Shown here one piece after another: positions 34,136-46,242 of a stretch of 64,000 nt of DNA. Position numbers and translations under genes: made by a program. Source of the stretch: Amoeboaphelidium protococcarum (taxonomy: Eukaryota > Aphelidiomycota > Aphelidea); assembly GCA_023515745.1 (NCBI GenBank), contig JALECJ010000020.1:124001-188000 (forward strand), read 5' to 3'. Each line of letters opens with the position of its first letter. Within the stretch, counting starts at the first letter, position 1. The notes beneath the pieces are model-generated. The model was not told the origin of the DNA. It saw only the letters and a list, made by a program, of their open reading frames with translations, and made no database searches.

Positions 34136-35254
34136 TCACTATTCACTTTGCATGACCAGCGAATTTTTTATAGGATCATCTGAACTGTACTCTTTATTAA
34201 TGTTGTGACTCTCGTCCATAGGAGTAGATTCACCGTTATCCAGCTAATCCAGAGTATCATCTTCCATCTACCATTTAGGTAACATTGAACTAACTTGCGC
34301 ATTATCTGCAAGAGTTGGCTTATTATCATCCACCATAGCAGAGTCGCTAATGGAAGCAGCAGCAGCAGAAGTAGAGGAAGTAACAACAATCGCAGGAGAA
34401 GATTAAGGCATGGCTGCAAAAGACTTGCGACTTAGTAGAAGAGCTTTCAGACTCTTAATCTCACTCTTTACCTCATTAACTTTCAACACGACATCTTACG
34501 CGTCAAATTCATCACCACAGGTGTTGTTGTTGTTGTTGTTGTTGTTACTAACATTTTATCTTTCAATGAGATCAGAGAGTGACGATTACAATTGAGAAAT
34601 CTACGACTCCATCTGCGCTTTAATCTAATTTTGAGTCTGCGCAATATGACGCTCCATAGCCTTATCAATCGCAGCCTCCCAATTCTACTCTACATCTGAA
34701 CTAACGGTATCCTTACCTTCTGTCAATCTCATCCACTGAGGTAGTGACTGGCCAAAATACTTTTATACCGCGTGGCAACCAGCAACAACTAGAGATGAAG
34801 CAAATGCAGATACAATGAACATATCAACCCAAATTCTGGCACGGCTGTTGTACAAAGAAGGCCCCGGATATGGTTAATGAACAACGGCAGCAGCGGCATT
34901 GGATGGATACTGAGGCAATGGAGGCGGTTGAGATGACGCGTTATATGACTGAACATTACTCTACTCAGAAATCGCGGACGGAGACGACTAGGAATATACA
35001 ATCTTCATCACTTGCTAAATGTCATCCGGAGACAGGCCTTTAGACTCAAGGAATGCCATCTTCTTGGCCATGGGAGCATTCGACACTTTTGGATCAAGCA
35101 TAAATTTGACTGCGGCATCTACCAGCTCTTGTTTGCTCTATGTTGATTGAGGTGCAGGTACTTGCTACTTTTATTCTTACTGCACTTACTTTGTCTCACT
35201 CGGTGCTTTATCAACTCCAACAGAAGCTTCTCCCGACTTGTTAGATTCACTCAT
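34136..35254 (-). CDS. PEX14: Peroxisomal docking protein PEX14
   Basis: A 372-residue intronless gene. Residues about 40-85 form the Pex14 N-terminal domain that binds WxxxF motifs of Pex5: ELVDAAVKFMLDPKVSNAPM and KKMAFLESKGLSPDDIQQVM. A Pro-rich linker (SQPPPLPQYPS) leads to one membrane span (WVDMFIVSAFASSLVVAGC), then a coiled coil (QNQIKAQMESQISQLQSSL), an Asn run encoded by AAC repeats, and an acidic, Ser-rich tail. Pex14 forms the import pore complex with Pex13 and Pex5 at the peroxisome. At least 20 Gln are TAA/TAG, including several in the coiled coil. It is divergent from TOA1. Confidence 0.92.
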
Positions 35255-35563
35255 TCTATTACGACACACTTTCGTTAGTCTATTTAACACAATTTTAGCT
35301 TCAGTCAATACAATGAAGAAGGAAAGAAAACGCGTTTCTCTTCTCTAGCTCTCTCTTTCTCACTTCTCTCACCGTTATTATTGCGCCCGACCTGTCTCTC
35401 TTTCTTTCTGTTCTCTTTCTCGCTTGTTGTGTTGTGAGAGGCTTATCAGTTGTTTCTTTCTAGTACTTTCCTCTCTTTTATTGTGGCATAGTAAGAACTT
35501 TTCTCTCTTGTTAGAAATATTTCAACTTTTAGAGAAGGAAACGCGTGTAATATTAGTATTATA
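35255..35563. promoter_or_regulatory. Divergent promoter PEX14 / TOA1, pyrimidine-rich, two ACGCGT
   Basis: A 309-base gap. The plus strand from 35335 to 35480 is strikingly rich in C and T (CTCTCTTTCT patterns). ACGCGT occurs at 35330-35335 and 35541-35546; the second is 18 bases before the TOA1 ATG. Confidence 0.5.
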
Positions 35564-36421
35564 ATGGCATCTAATAGGAGGAATACTGGTTTGGAGAGTA
35601 CTACCGCATTGTATAAGCATGTGATCAATGAGGTTTGTGAGAAGGTGCAAGGTGAGTTTATCAACGCGGGAATCGATGAGAGTGTCCTGCATGACTTGAA
35701 ATGGCTATGGAGACGGAACGTGGCAAAGAGCTAGTGTTGTGCTCATGAGCAAGAAGCTGCGGATGAATTTGCCGAGTTTGGCTTCAAGATTGAAGAATTG
35801 AAGCCATAATAATAATAATCAGAGTCTGAAGATTAAGATGAACAGTAAAAGTCCAAGTCATAACTGCAATAGGCTCAAGATGTTGATGATGATGATGATG
35901 ATTTGTCTCCAATTACTGATGATGAATAGCCGGTAGAGTAGTAGTCATAAAGCACAGCGGATTAGGGAACGCTATAATTCTTACCTCTCACATCTACTAA
36001 GTAATAATCCATATCCAAGAGAAAGAGAGCTGATGATGATGATAAAAAGAAGAGCAATGATCAACCGCAGAGTAAAAAGACTTTAAATACTTCCAAGCTT
36101 GACGCGTAAAAATAGAATTTGGATGAAGTTGATCTCGGATCTGATTTAGATGATAGCTCCGACTAAGAAGAAGAAGAAGTAGAGAAAGATCATGCTGATG
36201 ATAATAATACGCTTGGTTAGTAGAGTGGAAATGCCGCATAGTCTGGCAATAGCAGTGGTGTTAAGAAGTCTAAATCTCAACCCGCCGGTCTTATCCTGTG
36301 TCAATACGATAAAGTTACCAGGAGTAGAAACAAGTGGAAGACGCAACTTCGTGATGGCGTAGCTAATGTTAATGGTCGAGATTATGTTTTCAGCAGAGCC
36401 TAGCTGGAATTCTAATTCTGA
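35564..36421 (+). CDS. TOA1: TFIIA large subunit
   Basis: A 285-residue intronless gene with conserved ends joined by an acidic, Gln/Ser-rich linker, the standard TFIIA alpha/beta plan. The N-terminal four-helix part reads ALYKHVINEVCEKVQGEFIN, then ESVLHDLKWLWRRNV. The C-terminal beta-barrel part reads LILCQYDKVTRSRNKWKTQL, DGVANVNGRDYVFSRAQLEF and stops at QF (TGA 36419-36421). TFIIA stabilises TBP on promoters. The linker has Asp runs and basic nuclear-localisation type patches (SKRKRADDDDKKK). Four consecutive TAA codons at 35807-35818 encode polyglutamine. Two of the last eight codons before TGA are TAG and TAA. Confidence 0.93.
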
Positions 36422-36568
36422 TATGAGGTTGAGAATTCATAATAATAATAATAACACTTGCAATACTCGATTAATAGTACTAGGTAGTTTTTTAAATAAA
36501 TCAGTTTCATCATACATTTAAAATTACAATCGCTCAATTGCTAGTAGAATTGTCAGTCAGTCAATTGA

Positions 36569-37024
36569 TCAATCCAGCTTTTCTAAACTGGTCAGTCTTT
36601 GTATGATATTTCTCTTGCTAGTCTCACACATTTCACCAGCTAGAAATATTTCATCCAGAATGGCGTACACTTTCCAAAAGTTGAATAGGAGATCCAATTC
36701 ACACACATTGCCAAAGAACTCATCCAGCACCTCTACGAACAGATGGATTGCCTCCAAGTAGGCCAATTCATTGACACCGAGCTGTGGTGCATTTGGGGAT
36801 GGTGATATGCAGAGAGTAAAGTATAGGCCAGCGTATCGTCTATAGACCAGTTCATAATTACGAAACTCTACAAAGTTGCTCTGACTCTTGGAATCTCTCA
36901 GCGATATTACTCGGTGCACTTCAGCCTTCAATTTACTCTTCTCATCCTCGCTATAACTGGCATACCATTTCTCCAATCTCGCCTTTCCCTGCCTATTCTA
37001 TACAAGCACAAATCTTATAGTCAT
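36569..37024 (-). CDS. APS2: AP-2 complex subunit sigma
   Basis: A 151-residue longin-type small adaptin: MTIRFVLVQNRQGKARLEKW, SKSQSNFVEFRNYELVYRRY, YLEAIHLFVEVLDEFFGNV and the C-terminal FNFWKVYAILDEIFLAGEM. The phrase NFVEFRNYELVYRRYAGLYF is typical of sigma-2 rather than sigma-1 or sigma-3. It has an extra PNAPQLGVNE loop before the LAYLEAI helix, about nine residues longer than the human protein. AP-2 links clathrin to cargo at the plasma membrane. Two TAG codons in the first 12 residues are read as Gln, at positions where homologues have Gln-Asn-Arg. It converges on TOA1 at 147 bases. Confidence 0.93.
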
Positions 37025-37439
37025 ACTACCCCGTAATTGTTGATTTTATATTTGATATAGAGATTGTTTAGTTGATGCAAGAATTGTGTTGAGAGAAACA
37101 CAAAATGAAACGAGAGAAATCCGCTTGAGGTGATCAGAGCGCTTTTAAACTTTTAAGATGACCAGTAATAGTTACAATAATATTTGCTGCGATTATGGTA
37201 GTACCGGAAGTAGAGTCATTATTATTTTTTGCAGTGACAATATTGACCACTTGATTTTGGCTTGTCGCTAAAACAAACAGTAAGAGGTTCTAATCGTGTG
37301 CATTGAAACCTCAACGTCAACTCAATTCGCGAGATACAGCTCAAACAAAATTAATCGAATTGAAGTCAATAGACAAGATTGCAAGATATATATATATATT
37401 AAAACTTATACGGAGAGATAACAGTGCACAGTAATATGT
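37025..37439 (-). promoter_or_regulatory. Upstream region of AP-2 sigma
   Basis: A 415-base AT-rich gap between the AP-2 sigma start and the MAPK stop. It contains a short TA run at about 37386-37399. No gene is seen. Confidence 0.35.
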
Positions 37440-38537
<1,098 letters not shown>

Positions 38538-38788
38538 TTCCAATGATGCTACTTATTTCTTTATTTTGTACCACTAACTTATGTAAAGCGACTGTAATGA
38601 TAATATCCAAGGGAGAAAGAATGGTGCTAATAATAAGAAGCGAAAGATAAGGAGTTTGTATCGCGATGAATGTAAAAAGCTAAAAGCCAATAGAGACTGA
38701 TGACGTAATAATATTAAAAAATAAAATCTTGGCATGTCCAAAATAAGTAATATACACTAGTAAGTAGTATATTAATAACAAGTGCTAA

Positions 38789-39502
38789 TCACTGCAGGAG
38801 GGAGCGAGCGAATTGATCACGCACGTTGACGAACGCATCACGCAGACTACCTTCGTTCAAACCTTCGCGCAGAATGTTACGCAACGACCCGCCTGAGCTA
38901 CCACCATCTGTTCCACTGCCAAGTACATCTCCCGTCTTTCTAATGGCACGTTAAGCAATAACTTGTGGATCAGACTCTAGAAATACACCGCTATCTACAG
39001 TCTCATCAACTACCAGAAATACAGAGTCCAGATTCTCCATCACAGTTCTCTTTTCAATCTAACCACGTAGTACTTGAGCCAAAGCACCGGATATTACCTC
39101 TAGTACACTACCGACCAGAAGTTCATTCTCATTCGACGCAGCGATGATATGGATAGACACATCGGAAAAGTTTCTATACACTGTCATGTACTGAGAATCA
39201 ATCAGAGTCACATCTCCCGATGGAGAGTTGGCAAGAGCAGCCGCTTTGGGATTTAAATTGTGCTTGATGGAGGTCTTTTCAAAAAGCAACTTCTCAAAGG
39301 CTTTCTAATCTTTGCCGGTTGATAAGCTGGCTGCCTTGCCTTATTATTACGTCTGGGCAGGTTACGCTGCAGCAGGGTGATTATAGTACTTGGCCAAGAT
39401 CCTCTTACCATCCAAGTCCATGAAAATTATCGCTTTCACCAGATACAGAGTGAAGTTGGTATTCTTCAAGAATGCAGATTATTGCGCTGTTGGAGCCACC
39501 AT
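38789..39502 (-). CDS. RET3: Coatomer zeta subunit
   Basis: A 237-residue longin-fold protein: [66 protein letters not shown] and [20 protein letters not shown], then [20 protein letters not shown], all characteristic of COPI zeta. The C-terminus ([20 protein letters not shown]) is longer than the human protein and amphipathic. COPI zeta pairs with gamma-COP in Golgi-to-ER vesicle coats. A run of three TAA codons near the N-terminus encodes QQQ in a variable loop. Confidence 0.92.
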
Positions 39503-40009
39503 ATTTATTTTGTAGATATTAGTGTTTTAACTTTTTAAAAATACCTAGACTTGAAATATACAATAATCCTGTTAACACCACACAAGAATTGGAAGAAACG
39601 ACGAAGGAAACAAGCAAAGCTTAATGAATATCTTCTATATTGTTACTAGTTCTAACGAGGAATAAACGCGTATTATAATGCAATGATTTTATTCAAGATG
39701 GCGTGGTTATATTGTATTCTGTCTAATGATACTCACATCTCTTGCCCATATCCGCATCGTTCGTGTGAAATGTCATAGATACCACTGTTGCCGAAGACAT
39801 TGGATGACAGCCAATCAATGTGGGTGGCAACAAATTGGCGTATCCACGTCGTATTAATAACATCCTTTACAACGCACGCATGAAGTGATACCTCTCTTCT
39901 CCTTTCAAACTCTCACGCTACTTATTTAATAACTAGCACACTCACATAAGAACAAATTGTTACTGCCTAATTAGAAGTCCCGTACTAACAATCGATTGAT
40001 CTTATAACT
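39503..40009. promoter_or_regulatory. Divergent intergenic region RET3 / GPI-type protein
   Basis: A 507-base gap. ACGCGT is at 39666-39671, followed closely by ATTATAATG, about 340 bases from the downstream start. No gene is recognised. Confidence 0.35.
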
Positions 40010-41203
40010 ATGAAACTGTCTTTAGTTGCAATTCTGTTGTCCGTCTTCGCTGGTGATTCTCATGCACTGATTGAGCCATAAGCTGCCTTGAGTGATGCGT
40101 TCAAGTTCAGCTCAAATTTTACTGCTCCCAAGTTTGGAGATAAATTGAAGGCTGCTCTGGGGTCTTTTACTGAAGAGGAACGTGACACTGGTATCTAGGG
40201 CAGAAGTTTTTCATCGATTGACGTCAATGATGACCGTATCCGTATCAAGTCTGACTCCCGCGTTAAGGTGGGTAAGCAAAAGTCCTTTAGTCGTGTTGAT
40301 GTTGAATTCTCAACCAAGAGTAATTTGCCGCGCTTCTTCTATAGGTACTTGGCAAAAGAGTCTCAGACTACTGCAAACTTTGCCTCTCGCATTGCTTTTC
40401 TTCGCCTGGTGGAGTTCAATGACACTATTGCTCTAGGTGCCTCTAACCGTGTGTTGAACTTCCGTGGAGATAGCTCCAACTCTGGCTCTGGATCTGGCAC
40501 TGGACGCTCGTGGTCCAAGTTCACTGATCAGAAAGGTAACAAGAAATTCGCCTACCAGAATGGCACTGTTCAGACTGCTCAGACATCATTGGTATTCGAG
40601 AATGATACTCAATGGGGCAATCTGAATGTGACTGTGAAGGCATTCATTGCCGATATGCCAGCCACGAATTTTAGTGATCCGGACTCTGGTACTAACAATG
40701 TGGCATTGAATCCTAATGCTATCAAGTGGAGTGTTCTGATCAAAGACTTTCCGTACAAGTATGAGAACTCTAAGGTTGCTCTAATTATGGGCTTCTTTGA
40801 GCGTGACAATTCCGTCAGTATGAGCAGTAAATCTGAGGCTATAGTCTAGATTGGTAGCAGCGGTGGTGTCTTCTCTTGGAATACTTCTGTGGTGGCAGAT
40901 GGTCAGTTAAAGCCTATTCAAGTCAGCTCTCTGTACACTAATTCTAGTGATTCATCTGCCTATGCAGACATTGTAGTGACCTCTGGTGATGGTAGCAGCG
41001 CTGAGTCCAAGACTCTATCCTCTGAGACGTCTAGGAACGGAACATTTGTTGCATTCGTGTTCCCAAAGGCCAATTCCTTGATTTGGGATCCTGAAGTTGC
41101 ATACTATGGAAGTGCCTCTGCAACCAGTGACGCGTCGAGCTCTGTTGCATCTAGCTCCATGTTAATGGCTGGATTGGCACTACTTTACGCGCTAAGTCAA
41201 TGA
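40010..41203 (+). CDS. Secreted, probably GPI-anchored surface protein, 397 aa
   Basis: The N-terminus MKLSLVAILLSVFAGDSHA is a signal peptide. The last 40 residues are a Ser/Ala-rich stalk followed by a hydrophobic end (SSMLMAGLALLYALSQ) with no basic tail, the pattern of a GPI-attachment signal. Several N-glycosylation sequons are seen (NFT, NGT, NDT, NVT, NTS). The body has beta-rich segments such as AIKWSVLIKDFPYKYENSKV and ALIMGFFERD, and ends with FVAFVFPKANSLIWDPEVAY. I do not recognise a named family, although the IKWSVLIKDFPY and WDPEV phrases suggest a conserved extracellular domain. A wall or cell-surface role is inference. Intronless; two Gln are TAA/TAG in the first 65 residues. 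Confidence 0.7.
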
Positions 41204-41504
41204 ATGTTTGATGGTATTATCTGACAATTTTAATGACAGAAAAGAATAAAAATATGAATGAGAACAATGCGAATAATTTGATGAAGAATAAGATGATAAA
41301 AGAATAAAAATGTTTTGTTTAAAAAGTTAATAGCAGTTGTTTCAAGACTTGAATGAGCGTTTTATAATTATTTCACGTTTGCGCCTTGTTTTCGCAGTCT
41401 CTCGCGCGTTTCCCTTCACGTTCACTTATTCTCGTCTTCGCTGTCGTCATTGTCCCAATTTCAAAGAGACTGAGATACCATTTGATACAAGGAACGTTTT
41501 AAAA

Positions 41505-42168
41505 ATGCCCAAAGTTACTAGATCAACAACGGCAAAGGCCGCTTCTAAAGATGTGTCTCCTATTGTCAAAGCTGCAGTGAAGAAGGTACAAGGAACTAGC
41601 TCGAAAAGTCCTGATGTAAAGAAAACCGCGCCGGTGAAGAAAGCTGCTGCGCCTAGTAAAGGTTTAACAGTTGGCGATAATGCACCTGCTGACTTGCCAG
41701 TATCCGATGACACGGGAAAAGAAATGCCACTGGGTGAAATTTGGAAGAGTAATGGAGTGATTATTTTCTTTTATCCAAAAGCGAATACTCCTGGATGCAC
41801 CACTCAGGTAAGTCGTGAATCTTCTTATGATTTCTGTAATTGTTTTTTACTTTCGCTCTGTGTAGGCTTGTGGATTTCGCGATAATTTCGAATCTATCAA
41901 GAAAAAGGGATATCAGATTTACGGCATGTCGGCTGACAGTGTTAAATCTCAAGCTAACTGGAAAGCGAAACACAACTTTTAGTATAGCTTGCTATCTGAT
42001 CTGTCCAAGGATCGTAGCGCCTTGAAAGCTCTTGGCGTGAACAAGGGCTCGTCATCAATCTCGCGTTCTCACATCATTATCGGCAAGGGTGGTGTAGTTG
42101 AACAAGTGGCATATGGCGTGTCTCCTAAGGATAGTGTTTCAGGGGCGTCTGAATTTGTTGGTATCTGA
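41505..42168 (+). CDS. DOT5: PrxQ/Dot5-type peroxiredoxin, probably nuclear (two exons)
   Basis: Exon 1 is 41505-41807 and exon 2 is 41866-42168, joined across a 58-base GTAAGT..TAG intron in phase 0; the product has 201 residues. The catalytic core is NAPADLPVSDDTGKEMPL, VIIFFYPKANTPGCTTQ and ACGFRDNFESIKKKGYQIYG. The peroxidatic Cys (PGC) and a resolving Cys five residues later, split by the intron, define the PrxQ/BCP group. The first 60 residues are Lys/Ser/Ala/Pro-rich, like the nuclear extension of yeast Dot5. It reduces hydroperoxides using thioredoxin. The ATG at 41505 is preferred over an in-frame extension to 41337 because that segment is not protein-like. Flanking gaps 41204-41504 and 42169-42495 show no gene. 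Confidence 0.9.
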
Positions 42169-42495
42169 TTTTCATATGACAGCAGGTTAATTAACTGTCA
42201 ACTATATAAAAAGATTTTGTACCACTAAAAAAATGAAAAGTTACTGAATCAGGCTCGGAAATTTCTAAATCAGGAGTACATTTTACTAAACGCGGCACTA
42301 AACAAATTACATATATTGACAACAAATCGCATCAAAGTATTGAGATACTAAATCAGACTACCACAATTTAACTAAATATAGAGCACCACTATAAAAGCGC
42401 AACTATCATATACTCCACTTTCTTCCTCACATCGATCAGTCAAAGTTGAAAATCTAAAATTAGCTCAACCAAATCAATAAGCCCCGCTGTTTCAA

Positions 42496-43248
42496 ATGTT
42501 AATCTTTAGTGGTATTGTTGGCATTCAGACTGTGGCTAAGTCCAAGAATAATGATCCTAATTCGTAGTATGAGTATGGGTTTCCTCTGATATGCTCTGCA
42601 TTTACATTTGAATTCACCAAACCTGATACTGAGCTGACATTGTCCATTTGGCCCAAAGACAACGCGTCAGGCAGAGACTTCTGCGTCTACACTCCTGAAG
42701 TTGGAGGACTGTATTACATCACTGGCGAACTTATTCATAAGAATGGGCATCTCATGATCAACACGACGCAGTGCTATCCCGTGGACCCTTAGTTTGAAAG
42801 CTTTGCTCCTGCTGCTAATGTCACTTTGACTGGTGCTATCAACAAATGTGATAATGGCAAAGTTGTTGTTGGTGTCTCGGTCTATCAGTATGACAACGAA
42901 GTTGAAGTGACCTGCAAGTACCTTGCAAGGAGGTACGATGGACTGACTTCTTCCAAGGGATTCAAACCAAAGCGCGTTTTGAACGTGTCAGGTTAATTGG
43001 AATCCTGGAACGGTCATCAAATTTGCCTGGATGGCTGTAGTCTGTTCATGGAACCGCCAAAGAAGATTGAGGACGTTGCGAATACTGCAAGCAGCAGTGT
43101 GCAGTCGTCATCAAAATCTGTAGGGCTGAGTTGGCTTACTACACCAAATAGCAAGCAGAAGAGTAACTAATCTGACGAAGATCAGTCTGATGATGAAGAG
43201 CCCAAGAATGAAACTGCAAAGAAAAGGGGGAAGAGAGCGAGAAAATGA
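42496..43248 (+). CDS. Hypothetical protein, 250 aa, with basic C-terminus
   Basis: An intronless frame from MLIFSGIVGIQTVAKSKNN to TGA at 43246-43248. The first 170 residues look like a folded beta-rich domain (YEYGFPLICSAFTFEFTKPD, VTLTGAINKCDNGKVVVGVS) with eight cysteines. A low-complexity Ser/Gln/Asp/Glu tail follows and ends in KKRGKRARK, a likely nuclear-localisation signal. An OB-like fold would fit the beta pattern but I cannot show it. Four in-frame TAA/TAG codons support reading it as Gln-coding sequence. No family named. Confidence 0.6.
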
Positions 43249-44190
43249 AATGAATATGGGTAGCAATGAGGTAGTAATGAATGAATGAATGGAATTTGAA
43301 TAATACTACACAATTTAAGTCTTTTAATTTTGTTAGCTATGCATTGTAAAGTTAAATTTACTTTGCAATTTAAGTGCCAAGACATGTCTAAAAATAAACT
43401 TCAACAAACAGATAAAAAAATAGCATATACCATCACTTAAATCAAACTACCGTACATCAACTTAAATGTTTTCAATATATAGCAGAAGTCCAATTTAGAC
43501 ATTCAAATATTAAAAGATTAGTCAAAGAACTATAATAGTGATGGATACAATCAATGTATATGTGTATATGAAAGAGACAGTGGAGATTACAATGGCAGCG
43601 ATAGGTGCGACAGTGATAAAGATTTTACATATTTTGTAAGAAGCATTTATATAAAAACAATGCTAATTGCATGTTGCATTTACCCGCGTAAGATCATCAC
43701 AGGATATAATAGTCTTCTCTGCAAGTGATACAATTCGTAATGATGTGTACAATGATGTTATAGAACGCTTTTTACAGTGAAAAAAAAAGAATAAAAATCT
43801 AGAAGAAACTTACACAACTGTGAAACTACATCGGCGCGCGGAACGCGCGCCCACACTAGTATATCTGTATTCTATTTCGTGAATCTAGTTTAAAATGTTG
43901 TTTCGATTCGTATTTTATTGCTTACTTATTTCTGTGCCCACTCCATTATTGTGAGATGGCTCGTTTGCAGATGTACATTGTTTGAAGCTTTTGCTTCACT
44001 CAGAGCGCCGTATATACCTCAATTGCATCCATAATAGCAAGTATGCTAATAAGGGGCATGCATGATCGCTACCTCAGTCCAATCACGAGTTTTAGCATGT
44101 GTAAGGAACCAAATCTAGGGGTCACTATAACTTTTTCTAATTTTACTATAATCTGTTTACCTGTTAAAAGCAACAAGCAGACTAAAAAAT
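43249..44190. other. Intergenic, AT-rich, no supported gene
   Basis: A 942-base gap. A minus-strand frame near 43560-43620 encodes a hydrophobic run (KIFITVAPIAAIVISTVSF) without a usable start; it could be a tail-anchor exon. A GC-only palindrome lies at 43833-43851. Nothing else stands out. Confidence 0.35.
43833..43851. repeat. GC-rich inverted repeat
   Basis: GGCGCGC and GCGCGCC flank a five-base spacer GGAAC, giving a perfect 7-base stem in otherwise AT-rich DNA. It could be a hairpin in RNA or a protein-binding site. Confidence 0.6.
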
Positions 44191-45594
44191 ATGATATCCA
44201 TTTTGATATACGTGTACACAATTTTGCATATCGTATATATTGCGAGTGCCGCCAAAATGAAAATTGGCCATTGGAAATTGCTTGATCTGCCCCTGGCGCT
44301 GGAGGAAACATTGCCAGGTCAATTATATCAGGGCCAAGTGGAGGTTACCGTTGATCTGAGTATTACTGCAGGTGCTAAAGCTATCGGTTTAGAAATTGCT
44401 AGTGCGGCCTAGATGTTGGCTTTTCCTATAGTTGTTCCAGGAATTGGTGCTTTAGCTATACCATTAGCATGTAAAGAGTATATTCAAAGTATACGGTCTC
44501 CGGTAGTATACCATCTGAACGCAAAGTAGAATTCTGTGCACAAAAGTTCTGCTCCAGGCGGAGTCAATAGGAAAATGTTCCGGCATGTTTCTGAAAACAA
44601 AAGATTTCAAAAGCATTATGTAAATCGTCAGAGAAAAGAATACCAAGAAAAAGAATTGTATTAACCATCATCCAAGTTTTGCAATTCGCACTACTCTCAA
44701 GTATACATTCTGTTAGATTTTGCCGATGAGTATGCTTAAGAAAAGACTCTGGATAATTTTATATTGAATTTTGGTATTCTATGGGGAAAGTACGAGATCA
44801 ACGTTGATTTCGTGCCTCTCTCTGAATATCCTGCAGGTTTTAATGGCTGGCATTATGTGGCTACGCGGACGGGGTCGTTTGCCGAGCATTTTGCGAATCT
44901 AAAGCATTTATTTGCGTTCGAAAGGCTACCTCATACTGAATCGGGTGGTAAAATTGATCTAACTGATGTTTTGCAAGGTCGTCCATATGTTCTGTTTCGC
45001 TTTGCATTTAATAAGTTGGAGGGTCATAATTTGCAGCGTAAGCCTGATCACTTGCAATTGGCTTTATTTGATTTTGGGTTTAAGGAAAGAGAATATAGGG
45101 TAAAACATGTTGATTACGGTCGTTTAACAATCCAGTATGGCGACCGGTCAGTGGAAATCAGCCAAGACTTCTTTAAAGCTTCCCACTTTTTCCAACTTTT
45201 GTGTTCTCGGTAGCCTGATTGTTCGCGATCTGGTGTTCTATCCTCAGACTCTCTGGATCTGCCTTTAATTGAATTTCTGCAAGGATATTATGATAATGGT
45301 TAATTTTTATGGCCCGCACAAGCTTCTCTAGAATTTATAGTAAAATTGTTGGATACTATGGAGTACATCATGCTGGATCTATACACGTATAAAAAAATGG
45401 CTGATTTAGTAATCTCATTTGTAAAGACAAAGAAAGAAATGGCCCAGCCGCTCCTCTTTTCAATATCTGGTCTGTCTTTTTACAAAGAGTACGTGAAGAG
45501 CGCGTTGTCTGCGGAAGTTCGTTAACTAATTCAGCATATATTTCGCAATCACAAAGAAGATTTTGAATATAGATTGCTCATTAGTGATCAATGA
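44191..45594 (+). CDS. Secreted hypothetical protein, 467 aa
   Basis: The N-terminus MISILIYVYTILHIVYIASA is a clear signal peptide, followed by KIGHWKLLDLPLALEET. A second hydrophobic stretch at about residues 70-95 (MLAFPIVVPGIGALAIPLA) may be a membrane or membrane-inserting segment, and a basic region follows (NKRFQKHYVNRQRKEYQEK). The C-terminal 270 residues look like a compact mixed alpha/beta domain (ILNFGILWGKYEINVDFVPL, GWHYVATRTGSFAEHF, DLTDVLQGRPYVLFRFAF). Intronless, with about seven TAA/TAG Gln codons. I recognise no family. An effector or surface role would be speculation. Confidence 0.65.
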
Positions 45595-46242
45595 GAGAAG
45601 TATGATTGTTGTAGAATAAATAGAAATAAGCGAATTAAATATTAAGTTTTGAAAATGAGAAGTCTTAATTACTTTGTTTTTCTCTTCATTGAGCAATAGA
45701 ATGAACGAGGCTCCATCCTTAACATAGGCTTTTAAATCACGCCGTTCCCATCAGTACTGTACCTGGCAATCTCTAAATAACATTAGTAGCAAAGACTTCA
45801 GCATATTAAAGTTAACTCCTTGAGATTCAGCAGATTGAAACTCGTAAAATGTGAGTGTGAATTGCTAATTAACATTTGACACGTTACGCCCATCACGCTC
45901 GCGTCACTCACACCGCTTGGCACATATATCTATCTATTCGTGTGAATTTAAACTCTGTTCCCTTAAACCGTTCATAATCCGAAAGTGTATGGATCCCTCA
46001 AATGTAATGATTTATTTGAATTCTTTAGGTGTTTGAGAGTTATACACATAGATTTACAGTAATCACAATCGTCTCTATGGATATTTGTTCGTTCACGCGT
46101 CGTTGTTTCAAGTCGAGGCAAACCGAGCGAACATCCCCGTGTTTCTTCTACTCTCTTGACTCTCATATTTCCTTTCTGTTGAATCTTAATACAGTTCGGT
46201 GTTACGGTATATTGCGTGGCGATTATTAAAATTCAATTCAGT
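45595..46242 (+). promoter_or_regulatory. Intergenic upstream of CHK1, with MluI box
   Basis: A 648-base gap. ACGCGT at 46095-46100 lies 143 bases before the CHK1 start. Short frames on both strands here are low in protein character. Confidence 0.45.

Noticed and set aside
34500-34560. GTT/AAC repeat as a mobile or regulatory repeat
   Set aside because: It simply encodes an Asn run in PEX14.
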